DNA of 64,000 bases from DATEOR01 sp046733475 (GTDB lineage: Bacteria > Actinomycetota > Thermoleophilia > Gaiellales > Gaiellaceae), in contig JBKPPF010000008.1 of the NCBI GenBank assembly GCA_046733475.1, positions 1 through 64,000 on the forward strand, written 5' to 3'. The notes under the pieces were generated by a model, which saw nothing but the letters and a program-made list of their open reading frames with translations, searched no databases and had not been told where the DNA came from. Made by a program: the position numbers and the translations under genes. Numbering within the stretch: the first letter of the stretch is position 1; each line of letters starts with the position of its first letter. Below, piece after piece: positions 49,063 through 58,341 of this stretch.

Positions 49063-50417
49063 GACGAGCCCGGGCAGGTGGAGCCCGCGCAGGTCGCGTA
49101 GAGCCTGATGAGGTCCTTCCAGTGGCTCACGGCCGGGTTGTTCGTCCGGTCGCCGTCGTGGAGGAGGTTCTGGAGCTGCCAACCGTCGCGGTCGATTCGG
49201 TAGTACTCGCGGAAGATCGGGTTCGACCGCTCACCGTCCCGGTAGTACTCGATGTAAGCCACGCGTCGAGTCCGTATCTGAGCCCAGTCGGGCCTCCCCT
49301 GCGCCATGTTTCCCCAGAACTCCGTGAAGAGACGCTGCCGCGTCCCGGGCTGCAACAGGGAGACGCCGTCCATCGGAGCCGCGGGCGAGAGCCCGGCGGC
49401 GGCCATGATCGTCGGCGCGAGGTCGACGTTCGTCGCGATCCCCGTGTCGATCGATCCCGGCTCGAAGTGCCCCGGCCACCTCATCGCGAGCGGCACGCGG
49501 ATCGACTCCGTGTAGGGCCTCCACTTGCCTCGAATCCCGTGCTCGCCCCATGCGTAGCCGTTGTCGGAGAGGAAGATCGCAAGCGTGTCCCGGCGCTCGT
49601 TGAGCGCCTGCAACTCGTGGAACACCTTGCCGACCATGTCGTCCGCCGACATGAGCGTGCGCAGCATCTTGTCGCGCTCGGTCTGCATGGTGGCGAGCGG
49701 GACGGAATGGCTCCGTATCCACGGGGGCTTGTCGGAGCGGTCGGCTTCCAGCACGGCCGGGCTCGGCACCCACAGCGGGACGGGGGCGGCGGCGTAATTC
49801 GGCGCGGGGGTGGCGGGCCGGTGCGGAGCGACAGGTGCGACATAGAGGAACCAGGGCTTGTCGTCCTGGCGGTCGAATGCCCGTAGCAGCTTGACCGTGC
49901 GGGATCCGATCACGTCGGTGCTGTAGCCGGAGACGGGCCCGAGCCTTCCGTCGATGTTGAAGTCGGCGTTCACATAGGAATCCGGGCGGACGACCGCCCA
50001 GCGGTCGAAGTAGGGCGGCGCCTTCGCGAGTGACCAGGAGTTCAGGTACTTGCCGAGGATCGCGGTCTTGTAGCCGGCGTCGTGCAAGTAGCGCTGTACC
50101 GTCACGCTTTGCGGAAGGTCTGCCGTCCTGTTCGACCTGATGCCGTGGTTGTGCACGAAGAGGCCGGTGAAGATGGAGGCGCGCGACGGGCAGCAGTTCG
50201 GGGTCGTCACAAAGCCGCGCTGAAAGTAGTGGCCTTCGTCGAAGAAGAAGTGCCGCGTGTTCGGCATCTCGCGCAACGTCCCCTGACGCTGGTCGTCGGT
50301 CACGATCACGAGGATGTTCGGCTGTGCCGCCCGCGCCGGATGGGCGGCAACAGCGGCCGTCATGGCGAACAGGCAGGCGGCTAGCGCCGCGAACCGGCTG
50401 AACCTCCCTCGACCCAC
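49059..50417 (-). CDS. Secreted sulfatase (alkaline-phosphatase superfamily)
   Basis: A 452-residue protein with a signal peptide (residues 1-30, ending ARAA). ILVIVTDDQR holds the metal Asp pair. TTPNCCPSRASIFTG contains the C-x-P-x-R motif whose first Cys (residue 75) becomes formylglycine. GKYLNSW and IFLSDNGYAWGEHG are further metal or active-site elements. It hydrolyses sulfate esters outside the cell. No formylglycine-generating enzyme is in this window. The GTG at 50417 starts it. The stop overlaps the arsC remnant as CTAG. Confidence 0.92.
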   Translation of the reverse strand: MGRGRFSRFAALAACLFAMTAAVAAHPARAAQPNILVIVTDDQRQGTLREMPNTRHFFFDEGHYFQRGFVTTPNCCPSRASIFTGLFVHNHGIRSNRTADLPQSVTVQRYLHDAGYKTAILGKYLNSWSLAKAPPYFDRWAVVRPDSYVNADFNIDGRLGPVSGYSTDVIGSRTVKLLRAFDRQDDKPWFLYVAPVAPHRPATPAPNYAAAPVPLWVPSPAVLEADRSDKPPWIRSHSVPLATMQTERDKMLRTLMSADDMVGKVFHELQALNERRDTLAIFLSDNGYAWGEHGIRGKWRPYTESIRVPLAMRWPGHFEPGSIDTGIATNVDLAPTIMAAAGLSPAAPMDGVSLLQPGTRQRLFTEFWGNMAQGRPDWAQIRTRRVAYIEYYRDGERSNPIFREYYRIDRDGWQLQNLLHDGDRTNNPAVSHWKDLIRLYATCAGSTCPGSS

Positions 50418-50446
50418 CGGCGCACTTTATTCCGTGCGGAGGTTAG

Positions 50447-51460
50447 ATTCACGTCCTGGAAGCGACCGCCCTCCTCGCCAGCACCCTTCCCGACGGCGGG
50501 ACGATCGGCGTCGCCGCGCCCGCGAGCCCATGGGAGAACCGCTCTGACCTACTCCGCGGAGTCGAGTGGTGGGAAGCGCAGGGGTACCGCGTCAAGCTGG
50601 CCCCGGGGGTCGACGGGCGGGACGACTTCGTCGCGGGGCCGCCCGAGCAGCGCGCCGAGGACCTGAACGGGCTCTTCGCCGACGCCGAGGTCGACGTCGT
50701 CCACTGCATGCAGGGCGGCTACGGGTCGGCGCAGGCGATTCCCTTCCTCGACTTCGACGTCATCGCCGCGAATCCGAAGCCGTTCATCGGCTATTCCGAC
50801 ATCACCGCTCTTCACGTCGCGATCCGGCAGCGCACGGGTCTCGCCACGTTCTACGGCCCCGGGGTCGCGGGCGTGGGTGACAAGGAGGCGAGCGCGTTCA
50901 CCCGGGCGCGCTTCCTCGAGGTTCTGCGCGGCGGCGGCGCGGGCGAGGTCCCGCGGGACCCTGACGACCCCTACGTACGCGCCATCGTTGGCGGCAGGGC
51001 CTCGGCCCCGCTCGCAGGCGGTTGCCTCTGGCTCCTCGTGCAGACCATGGGAACGCCCTGGGAGATCGACCTCGACGGCGCCATCTTCTTCTTCGAAGAC
51101 GTGGACGCACCGCCCTGGTACATCGACGGGGCTCTCGTCCAGCTCGCCCATGCCGGCAAACTCGACCGGGTCGTCGGAGTCGTAGTAGGCGAGATGGAGA
51201 AGTGCGAGTGGCGCGAGGATAGGCCCGAATGGCCAAGGACCAAGTCCCTGGAGGACGTCCTGGAGCAAAGGCTGGAGCCGCTCGGCGTTCCCGTGCTATA
51301 CAAGCTGCCGTTGGGCCACGGAAAGAACCTTGCGACACTCCCCCTCGGCGTCCCCGCGACGCTCGACGCCGATGCCCGCATACTCACGATCGACGAGCCC
51401 GCGCTCCTGCGGCGCGGCGAATCCCTCGGGACAACGAGGGAGAAAGAGAGGACGGCATGA
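50447..51460 (+). CDS. LD-carboxypeptidase (S66), non-standard start
   Basis: LPDGGTIGVAAPASPWENR is the normal N-terminus of S66 peptidases. Further on, KPFIGYSDITALHVAI carries the nucleophilic Ser, EDVDAPPWYIDGALVQL the Glu and LPLGHGKNLATLPLG the His. The frame is open from 50447, but no ATG, GTG or TTG occurs before 50708, which would delete the first domain half. ATT 50447, four bases after GGAGGTTAG, or CTG 50456 must be used. It removes terminal D-alanine from murein tetrapeptides in the cytoplasm. The stop overlaps the binding-protein ATG of a peptide ABC transporter. Confidence 0.85.
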   Translation: MHVLEATALLASTLPDGGTIGVAAPASPWENRSDLLRGVEWWEAQGYRVKLAPGVDGRDDFVAGPPEQRAEDLNGLFADAEVDVVHCMQGGYGSAQAIPFLDFDVIAANPKPFIGYSDITALHVAIRQRTGLATFYGPGVAGVGDKEASAFTRARFLEVLRGGGAGEVPRDPDDPYVRAIVGGRASAPLAGGCLWLLVQTMGTPWEIDLDGAIFFFEDVDAPPWYIDGALVQLAHAGKLDRVVGVVVGEMEKCEWREDRPEWPRTKSLEDVLEQRLEPLGVPVLYKLPLGHGKNLATLPLGVPATLDADARILTIDEPALLRRGESLGTTREKERTA

Positions 51461-53184
51461 GAAGGACGCTCTTGCTTTTCGCGGCATCGCTCGCCGCGCT
51501 GACGCTAGCCCTCACCGCCTGCGGCGGAAGCTCTGGCACGAACGCCACCGGCTCGGGCGGCTCCGAGACCGGCGCGGTCGAAGAGGGCGGCATCCTGCGG
51601 GTCGGGACGATCAACTACATCGACTCGTTGAACCCGTTCCACTACATCGAGGCTCAGGCATTCCAGGCCTTCATCATGCTTTACCCCCAACTCGTCCAGT
51701 ACGACTTCCAGGACGGGAAATACGTGATCGTCGGCGATCTCGCCGAGTCCTGGGACACCTCGGCCGACGGCAAGGACTGGACCTTCCACCTGAAGTCCGG
51801 GACGTGGTCCGACGGCCAGCCGATCACCGCCGAGGACGTCGCATGGACGGCGAACACGACGGCCAAGTACGCGAGCGGCCCGACCGCGGTCATGGCGCCC
51901 GCGCTCGCGCACCTGAAAAGCGCTGAGGCGACCGACCCGACGACCGTCGTTCTCCACTACAAGACGCCGGTCGGAAACGTGCTGGCCCAGCTCGAACAGT
52001 TCTTCGTCGTCCCCGAGCACGTCTGGAGCAAGTTCGCGACGGGCGACGGGAAGGGTTTGAAGACGTACGCCCCAGAGAACGACGTCTCATCCTTCGTGAC
52101 AGGCGGAGCCTTCACACTGAAGCAGTACGAGAAGAAGGGAACCACTGTCTTCATCCCGGACCCGAACTACTGGGACGAGAAGGCGCACGTACAGGCGGTC
52201 GCGCTGACCTACTACACGAACGCGGACTCGATGATCGCCGACATGAAGTCCGGCCAGGTCGACTGGGTCGACCAGGTGCCCTTCAACGCCGTCGACGTGC
52301 TCAAGAAGGACTCGAACATCGTCGTGCAGCAGATTCCGGGCGCGGAGACCACGAACATCACGTGGAACTCCAACCCGTACAAGGACGAGAACCGAGAGCT
52401 CCTCGATCCACAGGTGAAGAAAGCCCTCTCGATGTGCGTCGACCGCGACAAGATCATCGAGGTCGTCTTCAACGGCTACGCGGAGACGGTCGAGAGCCTA
52501 CCCGGGAAGATCTCGCTGTACGAGAACAAGAACCTCGGGCCCCTCGAGCACAACTGCGCGGAGGGTAACGCGATGCTCGACCAGCTGGGCTACAAGAAGG
52601 GCTCGGACGGGATTCGCGTCGCACCGGCGACGACGGGCAAGTACGCGCAGCCGGCGCACAAGATGCAGTACGAGATCATGCAGCCCACGTCCCTCGACTT
52701 CAACGGGCCAAGGGCCTTCGACATCGTCAAGGAGGGGTTCGCAGAGGCGGGAGTCGACGTGACCCTGAAGATCGGCGGCGACTCGACTGCAGCGTACGAG
52801 ATCGAGACGACCGACCACTGCGACCCGGCGACGAACTCGGGCTACACCGGCTGGGACATCGCCATGTGGGACTGGATCGGTTACATCGACCCGGACTTCA
52901 TGCTCTCGGTCGTCACGAAGGGCCAGTGGTGCTCATGGAGCGACACCGGCTGGGACAACCCGGACTATGACGCGCTCTACGAGAAGCAGGGCACGACCGT
53001 CGACGAGAACGAGCGCGCGTCGATCGTTCAGCAGATGGAGCAGATGATCTACGACAACTGGGTGTACACCCAGCTCGTCGAGGAGCAGTACATCGACGCG
53101 CACACGACAGCATGGGACGGTATGGACCCCCATCTGAACGCGTACGCGAAGATGTACTGGACGCGGCCGCACAAGGTCGGATAG
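51457..53184 (+). CDS. Peptide-type ABC transporter substrate-binding lipoprotein
   Basis: A 575-residue family-5 (DppA/OppA-like) binding protein. The signal peptide ends in the lipobox LTACGG with Cys22. ILRVGTINYIDSLNPFHY and LAESWDTSADGKDWTFHLKS-type segments are typical of the fold. It captures peptide or another small solute outside the membrane. ATG 51457 overlaps the LD-carboxypeptidase stop (ATGA), and the two permease and two ATPase genes follow in order. Confidence 0.93.
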   Translation: MRRTLLLFAASLAALTLALTACGGSSGTNATGSGGSETGAVEEGGILRVGTINYIDSLNPFHYIEAQAFQAFIMLYPQLVQYDFQDGKYVIVGDLAESWDTSADGKDWTFHLKSGTWSDGQPITAEDVAWTANTTAKYASGPTAVMAPALAHLKSAEATDPTTVVLHYKTPVGNVLAQLEQFFVVPEHVWSKFATGDGKGLKTYAPENDVSSFVTGGAFTLKQYEKKGTTVFIPDPNYWDEKAHVQAVALTYYTNADSMIADMKSGQVDWVDQVPFNAVDVLKKDSNIVVQQIPGAETTNITWNSNPYKDENRELLDPQVKKALSMCVDRDKIIEVVFNGYAETVESLPGKISLYENKNLGPLEHNCAEGNAMLDQLGYKKGSDGIRVAPATTGKYAQPAHKMQYEIMQPTSLDFNGPRAFDIVKEGFAEAGVDVTLKIGGDSTAAYEIETTDHCDPATNSGYTGWDIAMWDWIGYIDPDFMLSVVTKGQWCSWSDTGWDNPDYDALYEKQGTTVDENERASIVQQMEQMIYDNWVYTQLVEEQYIDAHTTAWDGMDPHLNAYAKMYWTRPHKVG

Positions 53185-53209
53185 GAGGAAGCGAAGCGGA
53201 AGAGGACGG

Positions 53210-54184
53210 ATGAGGGGCTTCGACTACGTCGGGAAGCGCGTGCTCTTCGCCGCGCTGACGGTCTTCGTCGCGATCACTCTCAACTTCGTCCTCTTCCGCA
53301 CCCTCTCGGGCGACGCAGTGTCTGCGCTCCGCTGCCGCCAGTGCACGCAGGCATTCAAGGACTACCAGCGCGAGCAGCTGGGACTCGACAAGTCCAAGTG
53401 GGAGCAATACCAGCTCTATCTCGAGGACCTCGCCCACGGGAATTTGGGGAAGTCGCTGCGGTCGGAGCAGCCGGTCGGCCATGAACTCTGGCCGCCGCTG
53501 AAGAACACCGTGGCGATGGTCGCGCTCGGGACGTTCTTCTCGATCGTCTTCGGCGTGCTCGTGGGCGTGGTCTGCGCGTGGAGGCGCGGCACCTGGGCCG
53601 ACAAGGGAGGACTGTGGAGCGGGCTCGCGTTCTACTCGATGCCACCCCAGTGGCTCGGGCTCCTGATGGTGCTTTTCGTCGCGGGGTGGTTCGGCCTGCC
53701 GACGGCCGGGATCAAGGATCCCACACTTGGGATCCTCGGGGACGCGTCGTGGTGGGACGTCTTCATCGACCGCTTCCGCCACATGATCCTTCCGGCGCTC
53801 ACGCTCGGTCTCGTCCTGTACGGCGAATACGCGCTCGTCGTGCGCTCGGCGATGCTGGAGACGCTGGGGGAGGACTACGTCCTCACCGCGCGCGCGAAGG
53901 GCCTCTCGAACTGGAGGACCGTCCGCACGCACGGCCTCCGGAACGCCCTGCTCCCCATCGTCACGCTCGTCGCCCTCTCGCTCGGCTTCATCATCGGCGG
54001 GTCGATCACGATCGAGTACGTCTTTTCGTATCCGGGCATTGGCCTCGAGGTGGTCGAGGCGATCGACCAGCGTGATTACCCGATCCTGCAGGGCGCTTTC
54101 CTGCTTTTGACGCTGTCGGTGATCGGGGCGAACCTCCTGGCCGACCTCCTGTACTTCAAGCTCGACCCGAGGGTCGCGGGATGA
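53210..54184 (+). CDS. Peptide ABC transporter permease, DppB-like
   Basis: A 324-residue membrane protein with six helices. LFAALTVFVAITLNFVLFRT is helix 1. EDYVLTARAKGLSNWRTVRTHGLRNALLPIV contains the EAA loop that docks with the ATPase, within residues about 215-245, and the end LLADLLYFKLDPRV is typical of DppB. RTLSGD follows helix 1 as usual. It pairs with the DppC-like gene, which overlaps its stop. Confidence 0.93.
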   Translation: MRGFDYVGKRVLFAALTVFVAITLNFVLFRTLSGDAVSALRCRQCTQAFKDYQREQLGLDKSKWEQYQLYLEDLAHGNLGKSLRSEQPVGHELWPPLKNTVAMVALGTFFSIVFGVLVGVVCAWRRGTWADKGGLWSGLAFYSMPPQWLGLLMVLFVAGWFGLPTAGIKDPTLGILGDASWWDVFIDRFRHMILPALTLGLVLYGEYALVVRSAMLETLGEDYVLTARAKGLSNWRTVRTHGLRNALLPIVTLVALSLGFIIGGSITIEYVFSYPGIGLEVVEAIDQRDYPILQGAFLLLTLSVIGANLLADLLYFKLDPRVAG

Positions 54185-55143
54185 GCGCGTCCATCCAGGG
54201 TGGCGCCGCAGCCGCCACCGAAGGCGTCGACGTCGCCGCCGCGAGGCGGCCCGGGTCGATCCGCCACGTCGCCCTGCGTGAGCCGACGGCCATCGCGGGG
54301 CTCGCCATCATCGCGTTCTTCGTCCTTGTCGCGCTGCTCTCGCCCATCCTCCTCACCGGCGACCCGAAGGCGAAGGTCGGGCCGATCTTCGAGCCGCCGA
54401 GCGCGTCCTATCCGATCGGCCTCGACGGCGGCGGCGCGGACATGGTCAAGCTCCTGATCGCCGGCACGCGCGTCTCGCTCCTCGTCGGCTTCTGCGCCGC
54501 GCTCGTGTCGGCGTTCATCGGCGGGACGGTCGGCCTCCTCGCCGGGTTCTACGGAGGGAAGACGGACGTTGTGCTGATGCGCACGACGGATTACTTCCTC
54601 GTCATCCCGGACATCCCGCTGATGATCGTCGCCGCGGCCCTCTTCGGCCGCAGCCTGACGAACATCATCATCATCATCGGGATCATCTACTGGACGACGA
54701 CGGCGCGGCTGATCCGCGCCCAGGTGCTGAGCGTCCGTGAGCGCGTCTACGTGAAACGGGCGCGCGCGCTCGGTGCGGGCAACAAGCGGTTGATCTTCAA
54801 GCACATCCTTCCGCAGGTCGCTCCGCTGCTCGTCGCCAACACGGTGCTCCTCGTCGCGTACGCGATCTTCGCGGAAACGTTCATCACCTTCCTCGGGCTC
54901 GGCGACCCGAGCGTCATCTCCTGGGGCCGGCTGATCGAGAACGCGTTCAACGACGACGCGATCCTCAACAACGCCTGGTGGGCGATCATCCCGCCGGGCC
55001 TCTGCGTCACGCTCGTCGTGCTCGGCGCAACCCTCTTCGGCCAGTCACTCGAGGACGCGCTCAACCCTCGTCTCCGCGTCGGCCACCTGTCGGTGCGCCG
55101 TTTCAAGGTCAGACCTCTCCGCGGGAAGCTCGACGCCGAATGA
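54181..55143 (+). CDS. Peptide ABC transporter permease, DppC-like
   Basis: A 320-residue membrane protein. A cytoplasmic N-terminus of about 40 residues is followed by helix 1 and an outside loop with PIGLDGGGADMVKLLIAGTR. RVYVKRARALGAGNKRLIFKHILPQ is the EAA loop, and GLCVTLVVLGATLFGQSLEDALNPR the C-terminal signature. ATG 54181 overlaps the DppB-like stop. It forms the heterodimeric channel of the importer. Confidence 0.93.
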   Translation: MSASIQGGAAAATEGVDVAAARRPGSIRHVALREPTAIAGLAIIAFFVLVALLSPILLTGDPKAKVGPIFEPPSASYPIGLDGGGADMVKLLIAGTRVSLLVGFCAALVSAFIGGTVGLLAGFYGGKTDVVLMRTTDYFLVIPDIPLMIVAAALFGRSLTNIIIIIGIIYWTTTARLIRAQVLSVRERVYVKRARALGAGNKRLIFKHILPQVAPLLVANTVLLVAYAIFAETFITFLGLGDPSVISWGRLIENAFNDDAILNNAWWAIIPPGLCVTLVVLGATLFGQSLEDALNPRLRVGHLSVRRFKVRPLRGKLDAE

Positions 55144-56123
55144 CGACGCCTCTCCTCGCAGTCGAGGACCTGAACGTCTGGTTCGAGCTTCCGGGCGGCG
55201 GCGAGCTGCACGCGGTGCGGGGGGTGAGCTTCGACCTCGAGGCCGGCGAGCGCTTCGGCCTCGTCGGCGAGTCCGGCTGCGGCAAGACCACCGCGATGCT
55301 CTCGATCATGGGCCTCCTGCCCCCGAACGCGACGGTCGCGGGAGAGGTGCGCCTCGACGGCGAGAACATCCTCGCCCGGGGGGAGGAGACCGTGAGCCCG
55401 CACCGCTGGAACGACATCGCGATGGTCTTCCAGGGGGCGATGAACGCGTTCAACCCGGTCCAGACCGTCGGGTCGCAGATCGAGGAGCCGATGCACCTGC
55501 ACGGCGTGGCGGAGGGCAAGGTCGCCCGCCGGCAAACCGAGGAGCTGCTCGAGCGCGTAGGCATTCCCAAGGACAGGGCGGATCGCTTCCCGCACGAGTT
55601 CTCGGGCGGGATGAGGCAGCGGGCGGCGATTGCCATGGCGCTCGCCTGCGAGCCGAAGATCCTGCTTGCGGACGAGCCGACCACCGCGCTCGACGTGATG
55701 GTTCAGGCGCAGATCCTCGAGCTGCTCGTCTCGCTCGCATCAGATTTCAATCTCGCGCTCATCCTGGTCACCCACGACCTCCCCGTCGTCGCCCAGGTCT
55801 GCGACCGCGCCGCGGTCATGTACGCGGGCGAGGTCGCCGAGTCGGCGTCGATCGACGCTCTCTTCCACACTCCGAAGCACCCGTACACGCGCCTCCTCTT
55901 CGCGGCCACGCCCGACCTCCGCGCGGGCGGCGAGCGCGTCGCGTCGATTCCGGGCGCGCCTCCGCGGCTCGACAAGCCGATCGTCGGGTGTCCCTTCCAG
56001 CCACGCTGCGACCGCGCGTTCGCACCGTGTGCGACCGAGACACCTCTCCTCAAGACGGTGGGCGAGCGACATGTGGCGGCCTGCCACCTGAACGATCACG
56101 TCCGGGAACCGGCGACGGCATGA
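55140..56123 (+). CDS. Peptide ABC transporter ATPase, DppD-like
   Basis: A 327-residue ATPase. LVGESGCGKTTAML is Walker A, FSGGMRQRAAIAMAL the signature, ILLADEPTTALDV Walker B and ILVTHDLPVVAQV the switch His. The C-terminal oligopeptide/dipeptide extension contains GCPFQPRCDRAFAPCATE with the cysteines typical of the Fe-S-like OppD/DppD tail. ATG 55140 overlaps the permease stop. It powers import together with the next gene. Confidence 0.94.
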   Translation: MTTPLLAVEDLNVWFELPGGGELHAVRGVSFDLEAGERFGLVGESGCGKTTAMLSIMGLLPPNATVAGEVRLDGENILARGEETVSPHRWNDIAMVFQGAMNAFNPVQTVGSQIEEPMHLHGVAEGKVARRQTEELLERVGIPKDRADRFPHEFSGGMRQRAAIAMALACEPKILLADEPTTALDVMVQAQILELLVSLASDFNLALILVTHDLPVVAQVCDRAAVMYAGEVAESASIDALFHTPKHPYTRLLFAATPDLRAGGERVASIPGAPPRLDKPIVGCPFQPRCDRAFAPCATETPLLKTVGERHVAACHLNDHVREPATA

Positions 56124-57124
56124 GCACCAACGGCTCGAAGCCCCTGCTCGAGGTCGAGGACCTGTTCGCCAGCTACCCGGTCGGGCGGGGACTGGTGGGT
56201 GCGGCGAAGCGCGAGCCGAAGCTCGAGGTGCATGCGGTTGACGGCGTCTCCTTTGCCCTCAACCGCGGCGAGATGCTCGCCCTTGTCGGAGAGTCGGGCT
56301 GCGGGAAGACGTCGACGGCGCAGTCGGTTCTGCGCCTGATCGAGACGAGCGGCGGCTCGATCCGCTTCGACGGTCAGGAGATCACGGAGCTCTCGTCCAA
56401 GGATCTCCAGCCTCTCCGCCGGCGGATGCAGATCGTCTACCAGGACCCTTACGAGTCCCTCGACCCGCGCTTCCGCGTCGGCGCCACGATCGAGGAGCCG
56501 CTGCAGGTGCACGGCATCGGCTCAAAGGAAGAGCGGCGCGAGGAGGTCAAGCGCGCGCTCGAGCTCGCGGGCCTGACGCCGCCCGAGCTCTACATCGACC
56601 GCTATCCGCACGAGCTGTCCGGAGGCCAGCGCCAGCGCGTCGCGATCGCCGCGAGCCTCGTCCTCCACCCGGAGCTCCTCGTCGCCGACGAGCCTGTCTC
56701 GATGCTCGACGTCTCCGTGCGGGCGGGGATCCTCTCGATCCTCGACGAGCTGCGGGACAACGGGCTCGCAGTGCTGATGATCACTCACGACCTCTCCACG
56801 GCCGCGCATTACGCCGATCGGATCGCCGTCATGTACCTCGGCCGCATCGTCGAGGAAGGACCTACCCGAGAGGTGATCGAGAATCCGCAGCACCCGTACA
56901 CGCGCGCTCTCCTGTCCGTGGTGCCGAAGCGCGACCCGCGCGACCGCGGGACCCCTCAGATCCTGCGCGGGGAGACGCCGAACTCGATCCACATCCCGGC
57001 CGGCTGTCGCTTCAACCCACGCTGCCCGATGGCGATCGCGGAGTGCAAGACCGTCGATCCCGAGCTCCGGCGGCCGGCGGCGAGCCGCGATCCCGAGCAC
57101 CTTGCCGCGTGCATCCGGGTCTAG
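56120..57124 (+). CDS. Peptide ABC transporter ATPase, DppF-like
   Basis: A 334-residue ATPase. LVGESGCGKTSTAQSVLRLI is Walker A, IVYQDPYESLDPR the Q-loop, LSGGQRQRVAIAASL the signature, LLVADEPVSMLDVSVRAG Walker B and MITHDLSTAAHYAD the switch. GCRFNPRCPMAIAECK is the C-terminal Cys tail. ATG 56120 overlaps the DppD-like stop. Its stop shares CTAG with the convergent M20 gene. It is the last gene of the transporter operon. Confidence 0.94.
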   Translation: MSTNGSKPLLEVEDLFASYPVGRGLVGAAKREPKLEVHAVDGVSFALNRGEMLALVGESGCGKTSTAQSVLRLIETSGGSIRFDGQEITELSSKDLQPLRRRMQIVYQDPYESLDPRFRVGATIEEPLQVHGIGSKEERREEVKRALELAGLTPPELYIDRYPHELSGGQRQRVAIAASLVLHPELLVADEPVSMLDVSVRAGILSILDELRDNGLAVLMITHDLSTAAHYADRIAVMYLGRIVEEGPTREVIENPQHPYTRALLSVVPKRDPRDRGTPQILRGETPNSIHIPAGCRFNPRCPMAIAECKTVDPELRRPAASRDPEHLAACIRV

Positions 57125-58341
57125 CTCATCCATCTCCGGATGAGCAGAGCAATGACGGTTGCCACGTCGGCGATCGACTCGAGATCGACCCACTCGTCCA
57201 CCCCGTGCAGGTTCTCGCCGGTCGGCCCGTAGCAGACCGCCTGACCCTCGAAGAAGCGGAGGTCTGTCGTGGCACGTGAGGGGTCCGGGCGCGGCCGCCC
57301 GCCGCGCACTTCCTCGTGGCAGTCGCCGAGCATACGGACGAACGGGCTCTCCGGGTCGAAGGAGTAGCCACGCGCGCGAAAGCCGCGGAATTCCACCTGC
57401 GCAGCGGGATCGGCGCCGCGTGCTGCCTCGGTGAGCCGCTCCTGCGCCTCCGCCGGCTCCATGCGGATGGGGAAGCCGAGGCGCACGTCGAGGGTCGACC
57501 GTCCCGGAGTCATGGACGGCCAGTCGCCGGCGTGCAGCGCGCCGACGTTGAGGAGGTACGGCTGCTCGAGGTCCGCAAGCTCGGGGTCGGGGTCGGCGTT
57601 GAGCTCCGCCTCGAGCCCGTGCAGAGCCTGGATGACGGGGTAGGCGGCCTCGATCGGGTTAGCGCCACGATCGGCATTCGACGCGTGGCGGGAGTCGGCT
57701 TCCAGGGTGATGCGAGCCCAGACGACGCCGACGGCGTCGAGATCCATGCCGCCGTTCGTCGGCTCGGCGATGAGCGCCGCGTCGGCCGGCGGCCCGGCGA
57801 GGACGGCCGCAAGGGCGCCGTTGCCGCCGCACTCCTCCTCGATCACACTCTGGTAGACGAGCCGCGCGGGAAGCGGTCCCACGGCGAGTGCGGCCTCTAC
57901 GCCCAGGAGCATCGCGGCGACCCCGCCCTTCATATCGCAGGAGCCGCGGCCGTACATGCACCCGCCGGCGACCTCGGCGCCGAACGGCTTCTTCGTCCAG
58001 CGGTCGAGCGGCTCGGCGCTGACGACGTCCACGTGCCCGTTCAGGACGAGCGAGCGGCCGCTCTCCCCACCGATCGTCCCGACGAGCGAGCGGCGCCCGT
58101 CATAGGACATGAGCGGGATGCCGCTGTCTGGTCGCTCGGCGAGCTGCTCGGGGTCGGGCACCACCGACTCGATCTCGAAGCCGAGGTCTCGCAGCCGCGC
58201 CTCGACGAACTGCTGTGCGGGCTCCTCCTCGCCGAGAAGGCTGGGGACACGGACGAGATCGGCGAGGAAGCCGACGGCGTCGTCGAAACCGCGCTCGACC
58301 GCGCGGCGCGCCTCCTCTGGTGAGAAGATCGCCACTCGCAT
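57121..58341 (-). CDS. M20-family peptidase (ArgE/DapE/CPG2 type)
   Basis: A 406-residue metallopeptidase. SLVLNGHVDVVSAEPLDRWTKK and MYGRGSCDMKGGVAAMLLG supply the first metal His and bridging Asp. VYQSVIEEECGGNGALAAVL provides the catalytic and metal Glu. The dimerisation domain and a final GPTGENLHGVDEWVDLES (metal His) follow. It deacylates or cleaves a C-terminal amino acid. ATG 58341 forms a CATG with the divergent amidohydrolase ATG, so the two genes start inside each other. Confidence 0.9.
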   Translation of the reverse strand: MRVAIFSPEEARRAVERGFDDAVGFLADLVRVPSLLGEEEPAQQFVEARLRDLGFEIESVVPDPEQLAERPDSGIPLMSYDGRRSLVGTIGGESGRSLVLNGHVDVVSAEPLDRWTKKPFGAEVAGGCMYGRGSCDMKGGVAAMLLGVEAALAVGPLPARLVYQSVIEEECGGNGALAAVLAGPPADAALIAEPTNGGMDLDAVGVVWARITLEADSRHASNADRGANPIEAAYPVIQALHGLEAELNADPDPELADLEQPYLLNVGALHAGDWPSMTPGRSTLDVRLGFPIRMEPAEAQERLTEAARGADPAAQVEFRGFRARGYSFDPESPFVRMLGDCHEEVRGGRPRPDPSRATTDLRFFEGQAVCYGPTGENLHGVDEWVDLESIADVATVIALLIRRWMS

